Of a stretch of 64,000 bases of DNA, positions 8,258 through 17,218 are shown one piece after another. Source of the stretch: Clostridium sp. AF15-31 (lineage in GTDB: Bacteria; Bacillota; Clostridia; Lachnospirales; Lachnospiraceae); assembly GCF_003461625.1 (NCBI RefSeq), contig NZ_QTXL01000008.1:83582-147581 (forward strand). Reading direction: 5' to 3'. A model generated the notes under the pieces. That model was not told where the DNA came from, searched no databases, and worked only from the letters and a program-made list of their open reading frames with translations. Position 1 is the first letter of the stretch; the number at the start of each line of letters is the position of its first letter. Position numbers and translations under genes: made by a program.

Positions 8258-8545
8258 ATGTGGTCTGTGACCAGAATAGATGAAGCAGATTATGGCTGCG
8301 AGGAGCGGATGCCCGGGGAACCGCTTCTGGTGCTGGTAACAATCGAAAGTGACGATGGCAGAATGTGCCGGTTTGAGTGTGCGGAGAACTGGCTCCTGCA
8401 ACAGGGCATAGATGAGGGTGATGAATGGCCGGAGGATATTGAACAGGTGGAAGCGGACAGAGAACAAATTGACCGGATGAGCGAGTGGATGAACAAATAC
8501 TATGAAGCCGTAGAGGAAATGGAAGACCTGTTTGATGCAGAGTGA
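8258..8545 (+). CDS. Small acidic protein of unknown function
   Basis: A 95-residue protein with no family I recognise. I start it at the ATG at 8258 because AAGGAG lies 9 bases before it; an upstream TTG at 8231 lacks a site. The N-terminal half alternates hydrophobic and charged residues (PLLVLVTIESDDGRMCRFEC), like a small beta sheet. The C-terminal half (about 55-95) is a strongly acidic helix rich in Glu, with WPEDIEQVEADREQID and a second helix ending MEDLFDAE. No membrane segment or signal peptide is visible. It is soluble and cytoplasmic, 39 bp before a GNAT gene with which it probably shares a transcript. Confidence 0.7.
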   Translation: MWSVTRIDEADYGCEERMPGEPLLVLVTIESDDGRMCRFECAENWLLQQGIDEGDEWPEDIEQVEADREQIDRMSEWMNKYYEAVEEMEDLFDAE

Positions 8546-8584
8546 ATAAGTAAACGAAGAAAGACAGAAAAGAGAGGACTTACC

Positions 8585-9064
8585 ATGCAGATAATGAATG
8601 CAACAGAAGAAGATAAAGATGAACTGCTGGCTTTATACCATGCGATGATCGGGGGACCATGTGAGTGGAGCGAGACATACCCGGATGAGAACACGATCGC
8701 ATTTGACCTTAAGAATGAAGACCTGTTTGTGATGAAGAACGATGCAGGAGAGATCATTGCGACGATCTCAATCGACCATGACGATGCCGTGGAGTCACTG
8801 ACCTGCTGGCATGAAGATCAGGCACCGTCGGGAGAATTGTCCAGACTCTGTGTAAGAAAGGATATGCAGGGACAGGGAATCGCAAAGCAGATGATGAATT
8901 ATGCCGGTGATGTGTTGAAGAACAGGGGCATGAAAGGAATCCATATTCTGGTTCGGGAAGGCCATGTGGTAGCACTTTCGACATATGCAAAGATCGGATT
9001 TAGAACTGTCGGGGAATGTGATCTGTTTGACAAACATTTTATCTGTATGGAGAAGAAATTCTAA
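8585..9064 (+). CDS. GNAT-family N-acetyltransferase
   Basis: A 159-residue protein with the GNAT fold. The acetyl-CoA-binding motif A is clear: LSRLCVRKDMQGQGIAKQMM, with the Q/R-x-x-G-x-G/A loop. A second segment (IHILVREGHVVALSTYAKIGFRTVGEC) gives the later beta strand and helix. Such enzymes transfer acetyl groups from acetyl-CoA to amines on small molecules or proteins; the substrate cannot be told from sequence. GAGAGGAC lies upstream of the ATG. It follows the acidic orphan at 39 bp and is closed by a terminator, so the pair forms a small transcription unit. Confidence 0.85.
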   Translation: MQIMNATEEDKDELLALYHAMIGGPCEWSETYPDENTIAFDLKNEDLFVMKNDAGEIIATISIDHDDAVESLTCWHEDQAPSGELSRLCVRKDMQGQGIAKQMMNYAGDVLKNRGMKGIHILVREGHVVALSTYAKIGFRTVGECDLFDKHFICMEKKF

Positions 9065-9092
9065 GGAAAATTATAGACATAAAAATTATATC

Positions 9093-9164
9093 AGTCAGGA
9101 AATATAGCACTGCGTTCCGGTGTTTGCCGCAACGCCTCAAACCCGCTATTTTCCTGACTTTTTT
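9093..9164 (+). terminator. Rho-independent terminator
   Basis: AGTCAGGAAATATAGC (9093-9108) pairs with GCTATTTTCCTGACT (9145-9159) with one bulged base. A nested GCGTT/AACGC pair sits inside, and TTTTTT follows (9159-9164). Confidence 0.7.
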
Positions 9165-9265
9165 CATGATTTTTCTTGTCTGAAACGCTTGTGGAATCAG
9201 GTGCTTTTTGATAGAATGACTGTAAATAACTTCCCTGGGGAGGGAAGCAGATGGAGGACAAAATT

Positions 9266-11158
9266 ATGAGAAAAAAATTAGGGATTTTTCTAAGTTTATG
9301 GCTGTGTATCAGTATGATATGGTTGCCATTTGCCAGCACACAGGTAAGGGCTGCAGAAACCAACATGGCAACATTGAATTTTATCGGGGCATCTATTGAA
9401 AATGGAAAAGCGACCTTTGCTGTTGATGATGCCTATAAAGTAAGGCTGACATTATGTACGAGAGACTGGGATACGGGCAGTTACACAAATTGTTCGATCG
9501 ATAAAAATAACATGCAGGTCGATTTGGAAGATAAAGAATATTATCTGAAAGCAACTACCGTTTTGGATGTTTCCTCGCCAGATGACCTGCTTGGAATCTC
9601 AAGTGTGAAACTTCAGTTATATATCAATGATGAATCGTATGATATCAGCTCGAATCCTTATGTAAAATTGGATACAAACCGTTTTAGCGGTAATCTGAAT
9701 TTCAGAATAGAAAAAGTATCAACGCCTCCGAACCCCGGTTACCCGGATGATATTCAGATCATGGGAACCTATGATGGATTTGGAATGGAAATTTATCTGA
9801 ATTCAGAGAAGATCGGAGCTGAGAGCAGTCATATACAGGGAACTGGAAAGGGATATGCGTCCGGCGAAATCTATAATCTGCTCAGGATTCAGTTGGCATT
9901 TGGAGATGGAGATATCGGAACGGTCACAGTAAATGGAAAGACGATCACATTGCCGGAAGGAACGAAGGATACAGTGGAATTCACGATTGCGCCTGCCAGT
10001 GAATATGTGATCGAAGTTACAAAGAAGCCGACGATCATACCAAGAACTATTATATGGGCCAAAGATAAAACAGGTAATAATGGATTGAAAGATTATGAGC
10101 TGTTAAAGAATGGAACGCTTGAGATCCTTGAGATCAAAAACCCGGATGGAACATCGATCGGTTTAGATGGTGTTAAGCAGGACACCAATTATGGATGGGC
10201 AAGTGTTATACCGGGTTCAGAAATTATTCTCCGGGCAGTACCGGAATATGGATATCAGCTTGAATCGATAACGATAAATGGTCAGTCTTTAACGCCTTTG
10301 TCAGATGCATCTACATTTTCATATACAATGCCGGATGAAAATGTACATATCAGCGGCATATTTACAAAGGCAGAAGATCAGGTAGAGCTTAAGACAGATA
10401 AAGTGAAAAAAGCATTGATCCAGCTTGCAGAAAATGAGATCACGTCAGGAAACAATAGACTGACGATCAAGGATGCAGTTCTCACACAGCAACAGCTTGA
10501 GGCTTTTAAAAAGGCAGCAGGTGATTATCACATCACCGGGTATTTTGATATCAAGCTGGCACAGATCCTGTATAAGAATACAGTAGCAAATTTGTGGGTA
10601 AATAATATAGAGACATTGAAGAAACCGGCAAAGGTATCCCTTCAGATAGAAGCCGACTGGGAACCTGCAAACAGTGAGCTGGCAGTTATTCATGAGAAAA
10701 AGGATGGAACCTATGAGATTATTCCTGCTTCTTTTGATGTGGCAACTAAAATGGTGATGTTCCAGACAGATGGATTTTCAAATTATGCAATCGCATATAA
10801 GAAGGTTGAGACGACAACAGAGGATCAGACAGGAGCAACGACTGAGGATCCATCGGAGGATACGACCGGGGATGTAACAGAAGCTTCAACAGAAGAAACA
10901 ACAGAACCGGAAACAGAGACCACAACCGGAGAGACAACAGAAGTTACGACGGAAAATTCTTCAGAGGGCACAACAACAGACCGTACAGAGGATGGAACAG
11001 GCAGCACGACACAGAGTGGTGATGGTGATACAACAGAAGTGAAAAAAGATGATAAGACAGCATCACCCAAGACAGGAGATGATATGAATCTGGCTGTGCT
11101 TTATATTCTGCTTGCAGTATCAGGAATGGGATGTCTGTATACGATCCAAAAACGGTAA
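9266..11158 (+). CDS. Sortase-anchored surface protein (SPKTG type)
   Basis: A 630-residue secreted protein. I place the start at the second ATG (9266) because GGAGGA lies 7 bases before it; the ATG at 9251 overlaps that site. It has a signal peptide (about 1-30, ending VRAAE), an ectodomain with several beta-rich repeats including an InlB-B-like segment near 330-375 (GYQLESITINGQ, YTMPDENVHISG), a Thr/Glu-rich low-complexity stalk (about 515-595), then the sortase signal SPKTG (600-604), a hydrophobic helix and a basic tail QKR. The stalk is the wall-spanning part. It is displayed on the cell wall; its ligand is unknown. It is a single-gene unit between two hairpins. Confidence 0.85.
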   Translation: MRKKLGIFLSLWLCISMIWLPFASTQVRAAETNMATLNFIGASIENGKATFAVDDAYKVRLTLCTRDWDTGSYTNCSIDKNNMQVDLEDKEYYLKATTVLDVSSPDDLLGISSVKLQLYINDESYDISSNPYVKLDTNRFSGNLNFRIEKVSTPPNPGYPDDIQIMGTYDGFGMEIYLNSEKIGAESSHIQGTGKGYASGEIYNLLRIQLAFGDGDIGTVTVNGKTITLPEGTKDTVEFTIAPASEYVIEVTKKPTIIPRTIIWAKDKTGNNGLKDYELLKNGTLEILEIKNPDGTSIGLDGVKQDTNYGWASVIPGSEIILRAVPEYGYQLESITINGQSLTPLSDASTFSYTMPDENVHISGIFTKAEDQVELKTDKVKKALIQLAENEITSGNNRLTIKDAVLTQQQLEAFKKAAGDYHITGYFDIKLAQILYKNTVANLWVNNIETLKKPAKVSLQIEADWEPANSELAVIHEKKDGTYEIIPASFDVATKMVMFQTDGFSNYAIAYKKVETTTEDQTGATTEDPSEDTTGDVTEASTEETTEPETETTTGETTEVTTENSSEGTTTDRTEDGTGSTTQSGDGDTTEVKKDDKTASPKTGDDMNLAVLYILLAVSGMGCLYTIQKR

Positions 11159-11232
11159 TCTGGTATTGGTAACAGGTATAGTAGTAGTTCTCTTATTTGA
11201 AAAATAATGTAGAACAAATTGTGTAAATAATC

Positions 11233-11278
11233 TTGACTTTTATAAAATAACAGCGTTATTATAACGCTGTTATTTTAT
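11233..11278 (+). promoter_or_regulatory. tetR promoter embedded in a perfect palindromic operator
   Basis: ATAAAATAACAGCGTTAT (11242-11259) and its exact reverse complement (11261-11278) are separated by one base. A -35 TTGACT (11233-11238) and a -10 TATTAT (11257-11262, spacing 18) place the palindrome over the promoter of the TetR gene starting at 11317. This is the usual arrangement for autorepression. As RNA it could also end transcription from the surface-protein gene, though it has almost no loop. Confidence 0.7.
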
Positions 11279-11316
11279 ATTGCATATAAATGCAAATACT
11301 GATCAAGGTGTGGTTT

Positions 11317-11922
11317 ATGAGAAAAGAATCAGAAGGTGTAACGGAAAATTTACTTGTCAGTGCCAGAAAGGAATTCTTACAATATGGATTCCGTGATGCC
11401 AGCCTGCGGAGAATATCGGCAGACAGTGGTGTCAGCACGAATTCGATCTATACAAGATTTGGTGACAAGAGCGGATTGTTTACGGCAATTGTAAAAGAAG
11501 CCGCAGATGAGTTAATGGCGATTTATTCTGACAGCATAAAGAAAGCAGGAGAAGCGACAGATATCAGCCGGGCGGAGGATGCCGGAGATGAAGGAACGAA
11601 TCTTGTACTGGAATATATTTACAGACATCCGGAAGAATTCAAACTGATCTTCTGCTGTTCGGCGGGAACAGAATATGAGACATATTTTGACAGGCTTGCG
11701 GCAAAGGAAGAATACTATTATAAACAGTTTGCGAAGCAGTTTTCGGATGGCGGACATCCGGTAGATGATTTTTTTATCCATGTATATTGCAGGAACGGAT
11801 GGCAGTATGTGTATGAACTTATCACACATGATAAGAGCTATGAAGAGGCAAAAGAATTTATGGCAAATGTCAGAGCATTTAACTATGCGGGCTGGCAGGC
11901 GGTGATCGGAATGAAGTTCTGA
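11317..11922 (+). CDS. TetR/AcrR-family transcriptional regulator
   Basis: A 201-residue repressor. The N-terminal helix-turn-helix is textbook TetR (ASLRRISADSGVSTNSIYTR, then FGDKSGLFTAIV, about residues 27-58), followed by an all-helical ligand-binding domain with many aromatic residues near 130-165. I start at 11317, where AAGGTG lies 6 bases upstream; the ATG at 11290 has no site. Its promoter sits in the palindrome at 11242-11278. Immediately downstream are the remains of an ABC exporter, the usual target for such a repressor, so it probably once controlled export of the compound it senses. The gene itself looks intact although its target is broken. Confidence 0.88.
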   Translation: MRKESEGVTENLLVSARKEFLQYGFRDASLRRISADSGVSTNSIYTRFGDKSGLFTAIVKEAADELMAIYSDSIKKAGEATDISRAEDAGDEGTNLVLEYIYRHPEEFKLIFCCSAGTEYETYFDRLAAKEEYYYKQFAKQFSDGGHPVDDFFIHVYCRNGWQYVYELITHDKSYEEAKEFMANVRAFNYAGWQAVIGMKF

Positions 11923-11979
11923 TAATAGGGACTGCTGTATGAAATACAACATGCATCAGTCCTATAAAAATAAATGCAG

Positions 11980-11995
11980 GTTAGTAAATACTAAC
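11980..11995. promoter_or_regulatory. 16-bp palindrome before broken ABC gene
   Basis: GTTAGTA (11980-11986) and TACTAAC (11989-11995) are perfect inverted repeats with a 2-bp spacer, 21 bp before the exporter remnant. It is a plausible regulator site, different in sequence from the tetR palindrome. Confidence 0.45.
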
Positions 11996-12016
11996 TTTAG
12001 TAACAGAAGGTTAACT

Positions 12017-12230
12017 ATGAAAGAAAAGAAACAAAGTGCATTGTCCAGACTCATGGGCATAACAGGAGGGCATAAGTATTTTACCTATGCGTCCTGTGTT
12101 CTTGCGATCCTTTCTGCTTGGATTGCATTGATACCATTTTATGATATTTATCATTGCACATAGAATGCGTACGGTAGATGGTGTTGATAAGATCGTTGTG
12201 TTGAAGGATGGCGTAGTTGCGGAGCAGGGG
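12017..12230 (+). pseudogene. ABC exporter gene collapsed by internal deletion
   Basis: The first 49 codons (MKEKKQSALSRLMGITG, then a membrane helix through LIPFYDIYH) are the N-terminus of a type-I ABC exporter subunit. The frame then runs into IIAHRMRTV and VVLKDGVVAEQG in the next frame, which are the H-loop region and the end of an ABC ATPase domain. About 500 residues between them are missing and the join is out of frame, so no transporter can be made. The gene follows tetR by 94 bp. If two half-transporters were once present, the deletion may have joined the start of the first to the end of the second. The stretch 12231-12432 holds nothing clear. Confidence 0.75.
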
Positions 12231-12432
12231 GGATATATATATATTTATTACGCAGAGCACTTTCGTTTGTATTTCCACTGCTCTATGTTAGTGTTGACCT
12301 GAATGGAATAAGTTGCAGTTTGGGTTAAAATAGGGTATGTTGAATATAGAATAGTGCAAAATATAGAGTAATGCAGAAATTTTGAATAAGAGAATGTATA
12401 ATAAATTACAGGGCTACAGGAGGTTGGCGATT

Positions 12433-13500
12433 ATGGCGAAGATTGATACCAGGGAGATACAGATACCATCGATATTAAAGGTGGAGAAAGATCTGCTCAG
12501 ACGGATCGGGGGTTATCTTGCAGATGAGGGAATCTACAAGGTTGTGATCCTGTTTGGCAATGGGTTGATCGATATGTTTGGACATACGGTGATGGAGGGT
12601 ATGTCAGACAGCGGTGTTGAGGTGCTCCAATATATGGAGATGGATACCGTTCGGATTGACAATCTGGTGCAGCTTGCATTTTCATTTCCGAATACTGCAC
12701 AGGCGGTACTTGGTATCGGAGGCGGTAAGGTGGTTGATGCGGCCAAATATTGTGGCTTCTTAAGAAAACTGCCATTTATCAGTGTGCCGACGTCGGCATC
12801 CAGTGATGGATTTTCCAGTGCCAGCGCATCTCTGATCGTGGAGGGACGACGCAAATCCGTACCGGCAGGGATCGCATATGGAATCTTTGCAGATATCGAT
12901 GCGATAAAGGGGGCACCGGAGGCATTTCTGTTTTCCGGTATCGGTGATATGGTATCGAAGATCACGGCACTTTATGACTGGAATTTTGAAGAAGCACATG
13001 GACATGGTTCGGTAAATGACTTTGCGATGATGATATCGAAGAAGGCGGTCAACAGCTTTGTGCGGACACCGTTTAAAGACATTCACGATGAACGGTTTAT
13101 AAAAGAACTATTAGATTCTCTTGCCATGAGCGGTGTGGCAAATGAGATTGCAGGAGACAGTGCGCCGACCAGTGGAAGTGAGCATCTGATATCACATGCA
13201 TTGGATCAGATGTTGGAACGCCCGCAGCTTCATGGTATTCAGGTCGGAGTTGCAACATACCTGATGAGTGTTGTTCAGGATCACAGATATGAGCGGATCA
13301 ATACGGTATTTACAGATACAGGATTCTGGGATTATGTGAAGACAGTCGGCATGAAGCGGGATGATTTTATCCGTGCGATCGAAAAAGCACCGGCTATAAA
13401 ACCATTCCGGTATACCTATCTTCACGAAGAACAGTACCGAAAGAAAGCGATAGAAGTATTGCAGTCAGACACGAAGCTGTCAGAGGTTTTACAGGCATAA
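12433..13500 (+). CDS. sn-Glycerol-1-phosphate dehydrogenase family protein
   Basis: A 355-residue member of the iron/zinc-dependent alcohol dehydrogenase superfamily, closest to EgsA/AraM glycerol-1-phosphate dehydrogenases. It has the NAD-binding GIGGGKVVDAAKY, the loop VPTSASSDGFSS, and His ligands in GSEHLISHALDQ and LHGIQVG. Such enzymes reduce dihydroxyacetone phosphate to sn-glycerol-1-phosphate, the backbone stereoisomer of archaeal lipids; in Bacillus the product feeds an unusual heptaprenylglyceryl lipid. AGGAGG lies 9 bases before the ATG at 12433, and I prefer it over a TTG at 12382. The CoA-transferase follows at 37 bp. Substrate specificity is inferred from family only. Confidence 0.8.
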   Translation: MAKIDTREIQIPSILKVEKDLLRRIGGYLADEGIYKVVILFGNGLIDMFGHTVMEGMSDSGVEVLQYMEMDTVRIDNLVQLAFSFPNTAQAVLGIGGGKVVDAAKYCGFLRKLPFISVPTSASSDGFSSASASLIVEGRRKSVPAGIAYGIFADIDAIKGAPEAFLFSGIGDMVSKITALYDWNFEEAHGHGSVNDFAMMISKKAVNSFVRTPFKDIHDERFIKELLDSLAMSGVANEIAGDSAPTSGSEHLISHALDQMLERPQLHGIQVGVATYLMSVVQDHRYERINTVFTDTGFWDYVKTVGMKRDDFIRAIEKAPAIKPFRYTYLHEEQYRKKAIEVLQSDTKLSEVLQA

Positions 13501-13537
13501 TTTGTGTCAGGGACGGATAAGCGAAGGAGGGAACAGT

Positions 13538-14881
13538 ATGACATACGAACATTTTTTAGAGGAATACAGACGAAAACTCCGCACACCGGAGGAAGCGGTT
13601 TCCGTTGTAAAAGATGGTGACTGGGTGGATTATACCTGTTCACTTGGAAAGCCGGAGATCCTGGATCGGGCATTGGCGAAACGTAGAGACGAGCTGTTTG
13701 ATGTTAAGATCCGTGGTAATCTGATCTCAGGGCCGATCGCAGTTGCAGAATGTGATGAGAGTCAGGAGCATTTTACTTATCACAGCTGGCATTGTTCAGC
13801 ATATGAGCGGTCGTTATGTGATCGTGGGCTCTGCTATTATATTCCGATGGTATTTCATAATAATGCAGCATATTATGAGTATTTTCTTAAGGTAAATGTA
13901 GTTATGCTCAGTGTGTCACCGATGGATCGGCATGGATATTTTAATTATTCGGTCAATACCGGAGTGGCAGCACCGATCGTGCGTGCGGCAGATATCGTGA
14001 TCGTAGAGATCAATGAGAATCTTCCGAAGGTTCGCGGCGGTTATGATGAGTGTATCCATATTTCGGATATTGATTATATCGTGGAAGGAGAGCATGAACC
14101 GTATCCGGATATGCTGATGCCGGAGCCGACTGCAGTTGATCGTAAGATTGCGGAACTGATCATTCCTTATATCGTGGATGGAGCAACCCTACAGATCGGT
14201 ATTGGAAGTATGCCGAATGCACTGGGTGATATCATTGCTGAGTCTGATCTGAAGGATCTTGGTATGCATACGGAGCTTTGCAGCGATGCATATCTGAAAA
14301 TGTATCTGGCGGGAAAACTCACGAACAAATACAAGCAGATCGATCGCGGAAAAGGAGTATTTGGTTGTGCGGTCGGAAGCAAGAACCTATATGATTGGAT
14401 TGACGATAATCCGGGAGTTGCGGCATATCCGTTAGAGTACGTGAATCGTCCCGGAGTGATCGGTGAGATTGATAACATGGTTTCCATCAATAGCTGTGTT
14501 GCTGTTGATCTGTATGGTCAGGTGGCAGCGGAGAGTGCAGGTGTCAGACAGATATCCGGAACCGGTGGACAGCTGGATTTCCTCGTTGGTGCATCTGCAT
14601 CTAAGGGAGGTAAAGCATTTATCTGCATGAGTTCTGTGTACAAGGACAGTAAAGGGGTGGTTCATTCAAGAATTCATCCACAGTTTAATGGAGATATCGT
14701 TACTTCTCCAAGAAGTCAGGTTTATTTTCTGGCAACGGAATATGGGGTTGTGAATCTGGAAGGCCGTTCAACATGGGAGCGGGCAGAGGCTCTGGTATCG
14801 ATTGCACACCCTGATTTCAGAGATGAATTGATCAGGGAAGCAGAAGCGAGAAAGATTTGGCGGAGATCCAATCGGAGATAG
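13538..14881 (+). CDS. Acetyl-CoA hydrolase/transferase family CoA-transferase (butyryl-CoA:acetate type)
   Basis: A 447-residue class I CoA-transferase. It has the CoA-binding GIGSMPNALGD segment, the probable catalytic Glu246 in HTELCSD that forms the glutamyl-CoA thioester, and the RQISGTGGQLDFLVGA stretch of the 4-hydroxybutyrate/butyryl-CoA:acetate CoA-transferase group. The length equals that of the butyrate-forming enzyme of Roseburia and Faecalibacterium, which moves CoA from butyryl-CoA to acetate as the last step of butyrate production. Close relatives use 4-hydroxybutyrate or propionate. GGAGG lies 7 bases before the ATG; the earlier ATG at 13502 has none. It is probably cotranscribed with the preceding dehydrogenase. 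Confidence 0.82.
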   Translation: MTYEHFLEEYRRKLRTPEEAVSVVKDGDWVDYTCSLGKPEILDRALAKRRDELFDVKIRGNLISGPIAVAECDESQEHFTYHSWHCSAYERSLCDRGLCYYIPMVFHNNAAYYEYFLKVNVVMLSVSPMDRHGYFNYSVNTGVAAPIVRAADIVIVEINENLPKVRGGYDECIHISDIDYIVEGEHEPYPDMLMPEPTAVDRKIAELIIPYIVDGATLQIGIGSMPNALGDIIAESDLKDLGMHTELCSDAYLKMYLAGKLTNKYKQIDRGKGVFGCAVGSKNLYDWIDDNPGVAAYPLEYVNRPGVIGEIDNMVSINSCVAVDLYGQVAAESAGVRQISGTGGQLDFLVGASASKGGKAFICMSSVYKDSKGVVHSRIHPQFNGDIVTSPRSQVYFLATEYGVVNLEGRSTWERAEALVSIAHPDFRDELIREAEARKIWRRSNRR

Positions 14882-15031
14882 ACAATGGATGGTGAAATTG
14901 ATATATGTCATATATCAGATGGTTGATAACAGGGGGGCTAACTTAGAAGAAAGGCGAAGATAATGGTTGTGCATAGCTCCACTTTTCTTTTATAATTGCA
15001 GTATAAGAATATACAGATATAAGAGGCAGAG

Positions 15032-17146
15032 ATGAAGATAACATTAGCGGCTACATTACGTCATTATGATAAGAAAAATTTCATAAAGGATCTTCTTGCA
15101 GGTATTATTATCATGGCAGTATCCATTCCGATTTCCATGGGATATGCGCAGATTGCCGGACTACCTGCGGTCTATGGACTGTATGGTTCGGTATTTCCGA
15201 TCTTGATATTTGCTCTGTCCTCGACATCGCCTCAGTTTATTTTTGGAGTGGATGCAGCTCCGGCAGCCCTTATTGGGTCGGCATTGTTAAGCCTTCATAT
15301 AGAGAGTGGATCAGAGGAGGCGATGGCGGTTGTTCCGGTACTGACCTTCTTTGTGGCATTGTGGCTTCTGGCGTTTTATATTATGAAAGCAGGAAAACTG
15401 GTCAACTATATATCGGCACCGGTTATGGGCGGATTCATTACCGGAATCTGTACGACTATTATACTAATGCAGGTACCGAAGCTGATGGGAGGATCGGCAG
15501 GAACCGGAGAGTTTTTTGAGCTGGCAGAACATATTATAAAGACAGCCAAAGATATCAATTGGCAGTCGGTGGTACTGGGACTTGCGGCTCTTGTGCTATT
15601 GCTGGTATGTAAGAAGCTGATCCCAAAATTCCCGATGGCGGTTCTTTTGATGATAGCCGGGGCAGGCATGACATATCTGCTTCCTATAGAGGACTGGGGT
15701 GTGCAGACACTTGCATCTGTTGATACCGGACTCCCACACTGGGCGGTTCCGGATTTTAGTGTGATATCGATTCGCGAGGCTGTAACGATCAGCCTGTCGG
15801 TAGCAGTCGTTATAATGGCAGAGACACTTCTGGCGGAGAATAATTTTGCGCAGAAGAATGGTTACCGGATCAATGATAACCAGGAGATTCTGGCATTTTC
15901 AATGGGAAATTTCCTTGCGGCATTTACCGGCTGTTGTCCGATCAATGGCTCGGTATCAAGAACGGCAATGGGAGAACAGTATCAGGCAAAGACACAGCTT
16001 ACCGGTATCATAGCAGGTCTTTCCATGATCGTTGTTCTGGTCTGTGCGACCGGATTTATCGGTTATCTTCCGGTTCCTGTGCTTACAGCTATTGTGATAT
16101 CAGCGTTGCTTGGAGCAACGGAATTTGATCTTGCGGCAAGACTCTTTAAAGTCAGTCGTACAGAATGCCTGATCTTTTTCGGGGCATTCTTTGGTGTGCT
16201 GTTACTTGGCACGATCAACGGTGTATTGATCGGTATTCTTCTTTCCTTTACAGAGATGATCATACGGACAGCCAAGCCTGCAAGATGTTTCCTTGGAATT
16301 CAGCCGGGGCATAAGCATTTCCGGGATCTGAAGGAGAGCAGTCAGATCCATGCAATCTCCGGTGTACTGATCTATCGGTTCAGCAGCAATCTGTTCTTTG
16401 CGAATATACAGATCCTCCAGAGAGATATTGAAGATCATATCACGCCTGAGACAAAGGCGGTTATCATAGATGCCAGTGGAATCGGCAGTATCGATATAAC
16501 AGCAGCTGACAGGATCGCCATGTTATATCAGTCGTTAAAGGATAAGGGAATCCGTTTCTACATGACAGAGCATATCGCAGATGTGAATGAACAGCTGCGT
16601 AAGTTGGGACTTGGTTATCTGATTGAGGAAGGCTGTGTCAGACGAACAGTACATATTGCCTTAAAGGATATGGGAATTAAGCGACCATATCCATTAGAGG
16701 GTGATGTAGACAATCAGCCGAGAAGTGCGTCCAGAAAGCGTGCAGATAACAGGGTTCAGGAATTTGTCTGGGCGTTTGGAGCGGAGAGTGAAGATGAGAT
16801 AGAGAAGCAGATCAGACTTCAGATCGAGCATTTGAAACAGACCGGAGATGTTGATGAGCTTTTACATGGAAGCTGGTCACATATGGAAGCTATGGATGAG
16901 GATGAGTGGTTAGAGCATCTGGAAGAGCATCTGAAGGAGATCGTTCATATATCAGGTAAGGATGAGAAAACGATTGCCAGACGCTTCGAGGAGCATCGCA
17001 GAGAGATCCATGACCGTATTGCAAAGGAACATCCGGAGCTTGCGGAGAAGTTTAAAGAACGAAGACATTTGCTGGATGAGCATTTGAAAGAAAAACATCC
17101 TGAGGTTTATGAGTTGGTCGTAAAACTCCGTGAGAAAGATAATTAA
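15032..17146 (+). CDS. SulP-family anion transporter with STAS domain and long C-terminal tail
   Basis: A 704-residue inner-membrane transporter. Residues 1-420 carry ten or more helices with the SulP signature near the N-terminus (ISMGYAQIAGLPAVYGLYGS) and the GCCPINGSVSRTA loop. A STAS domain (about 430-545, AVIIDASGIGSIDITAADR) follows. Then comes an unusual tail of about 150 residues (555-704), highly charged and helical, with repeated HLEEHLKE, HRREIHDRI and ERRHLLDEHLKE patterns. SulP proteins move sulfate, bicarbonate or other anions; the substrate here is unknown. The tail is not part of the standard SulP layout. The gene stands alone, with TATAAT at 14991. Confidence 0.88.
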   Translation: MKITLAATLRHYDKKNFIKDLLAGIIIMAVSIPISMGYAQIAGLPAVYGLYGSVFPILIFALSSTSPQFIFGVDAAPAALIGSALLSLHIESGSEEAMAVVPVLTFFVALWLLAFYIMKAGKLVNYISAPVMGGFITGICTTIILMQVPKLMGGSAGTGEFFELAEHIIKTAKDINWQSVVLGLAALVLLLVCKKLIPKFPMAVLLMIAGAGMTYLLPIEDWGVQTLASVDTGLPHWAVPDFSVISIREAVTISLSVAVVIMAETLLAENNFAQKNGYRINDNQEILAFSMGNFLAAFTGCCPINGSVSRTAMGEQYQAKTQLTGIIAGLSMIVVLVCATGFIGYLPVPVLTAIVISALLGATEFDLAARLFKVSRTECLIFFGAFFGVLLLGTINGVLIGILLSFTEMIIRTAKPARCFLGIQPGHKHFRDLKESSQIHAISGVLIYRFSSNLFFANIQILQRDIEDHITPETKAVIIDASGIGSIDITAADRIAMLYQSLKDKGIRFYMTEHIADVNEQLRKLGLGYLIEEGCVRRTVHIALKDMGIKRPYPLEGDVDNQPRSASRKRADNRVQEFVWAFGAESEDEIEKQIRLQIEHLKQTGDVDELLHGSWSHMEAMDEDEWLEHLEEHLKEIVHISGKDEKTIARRFEEHRREIHDRIAKEHPELAEKFKERRHLLDEHLKEKHPEVYELVVKLREKDN

Positions 17147-17218
17147 TAAAAATAACAAAATAATAATTCTGTCATATATTGTACTATACCTGAATATAAG
17201 AAAGGAAGAGAGCAATTT

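Noticed and set aside
10825..11070. Reverse-strand frame within the surface-protein gene
   Set aside because: It is the mirror of the Thr/Glu-rich stalk, giving Val/Ser repeats only.
12534..12965. Reverse-strand frame inside the dehydrogenase gene
   Set aside because: It is antisense to a clear gene, with no start signal or domain.
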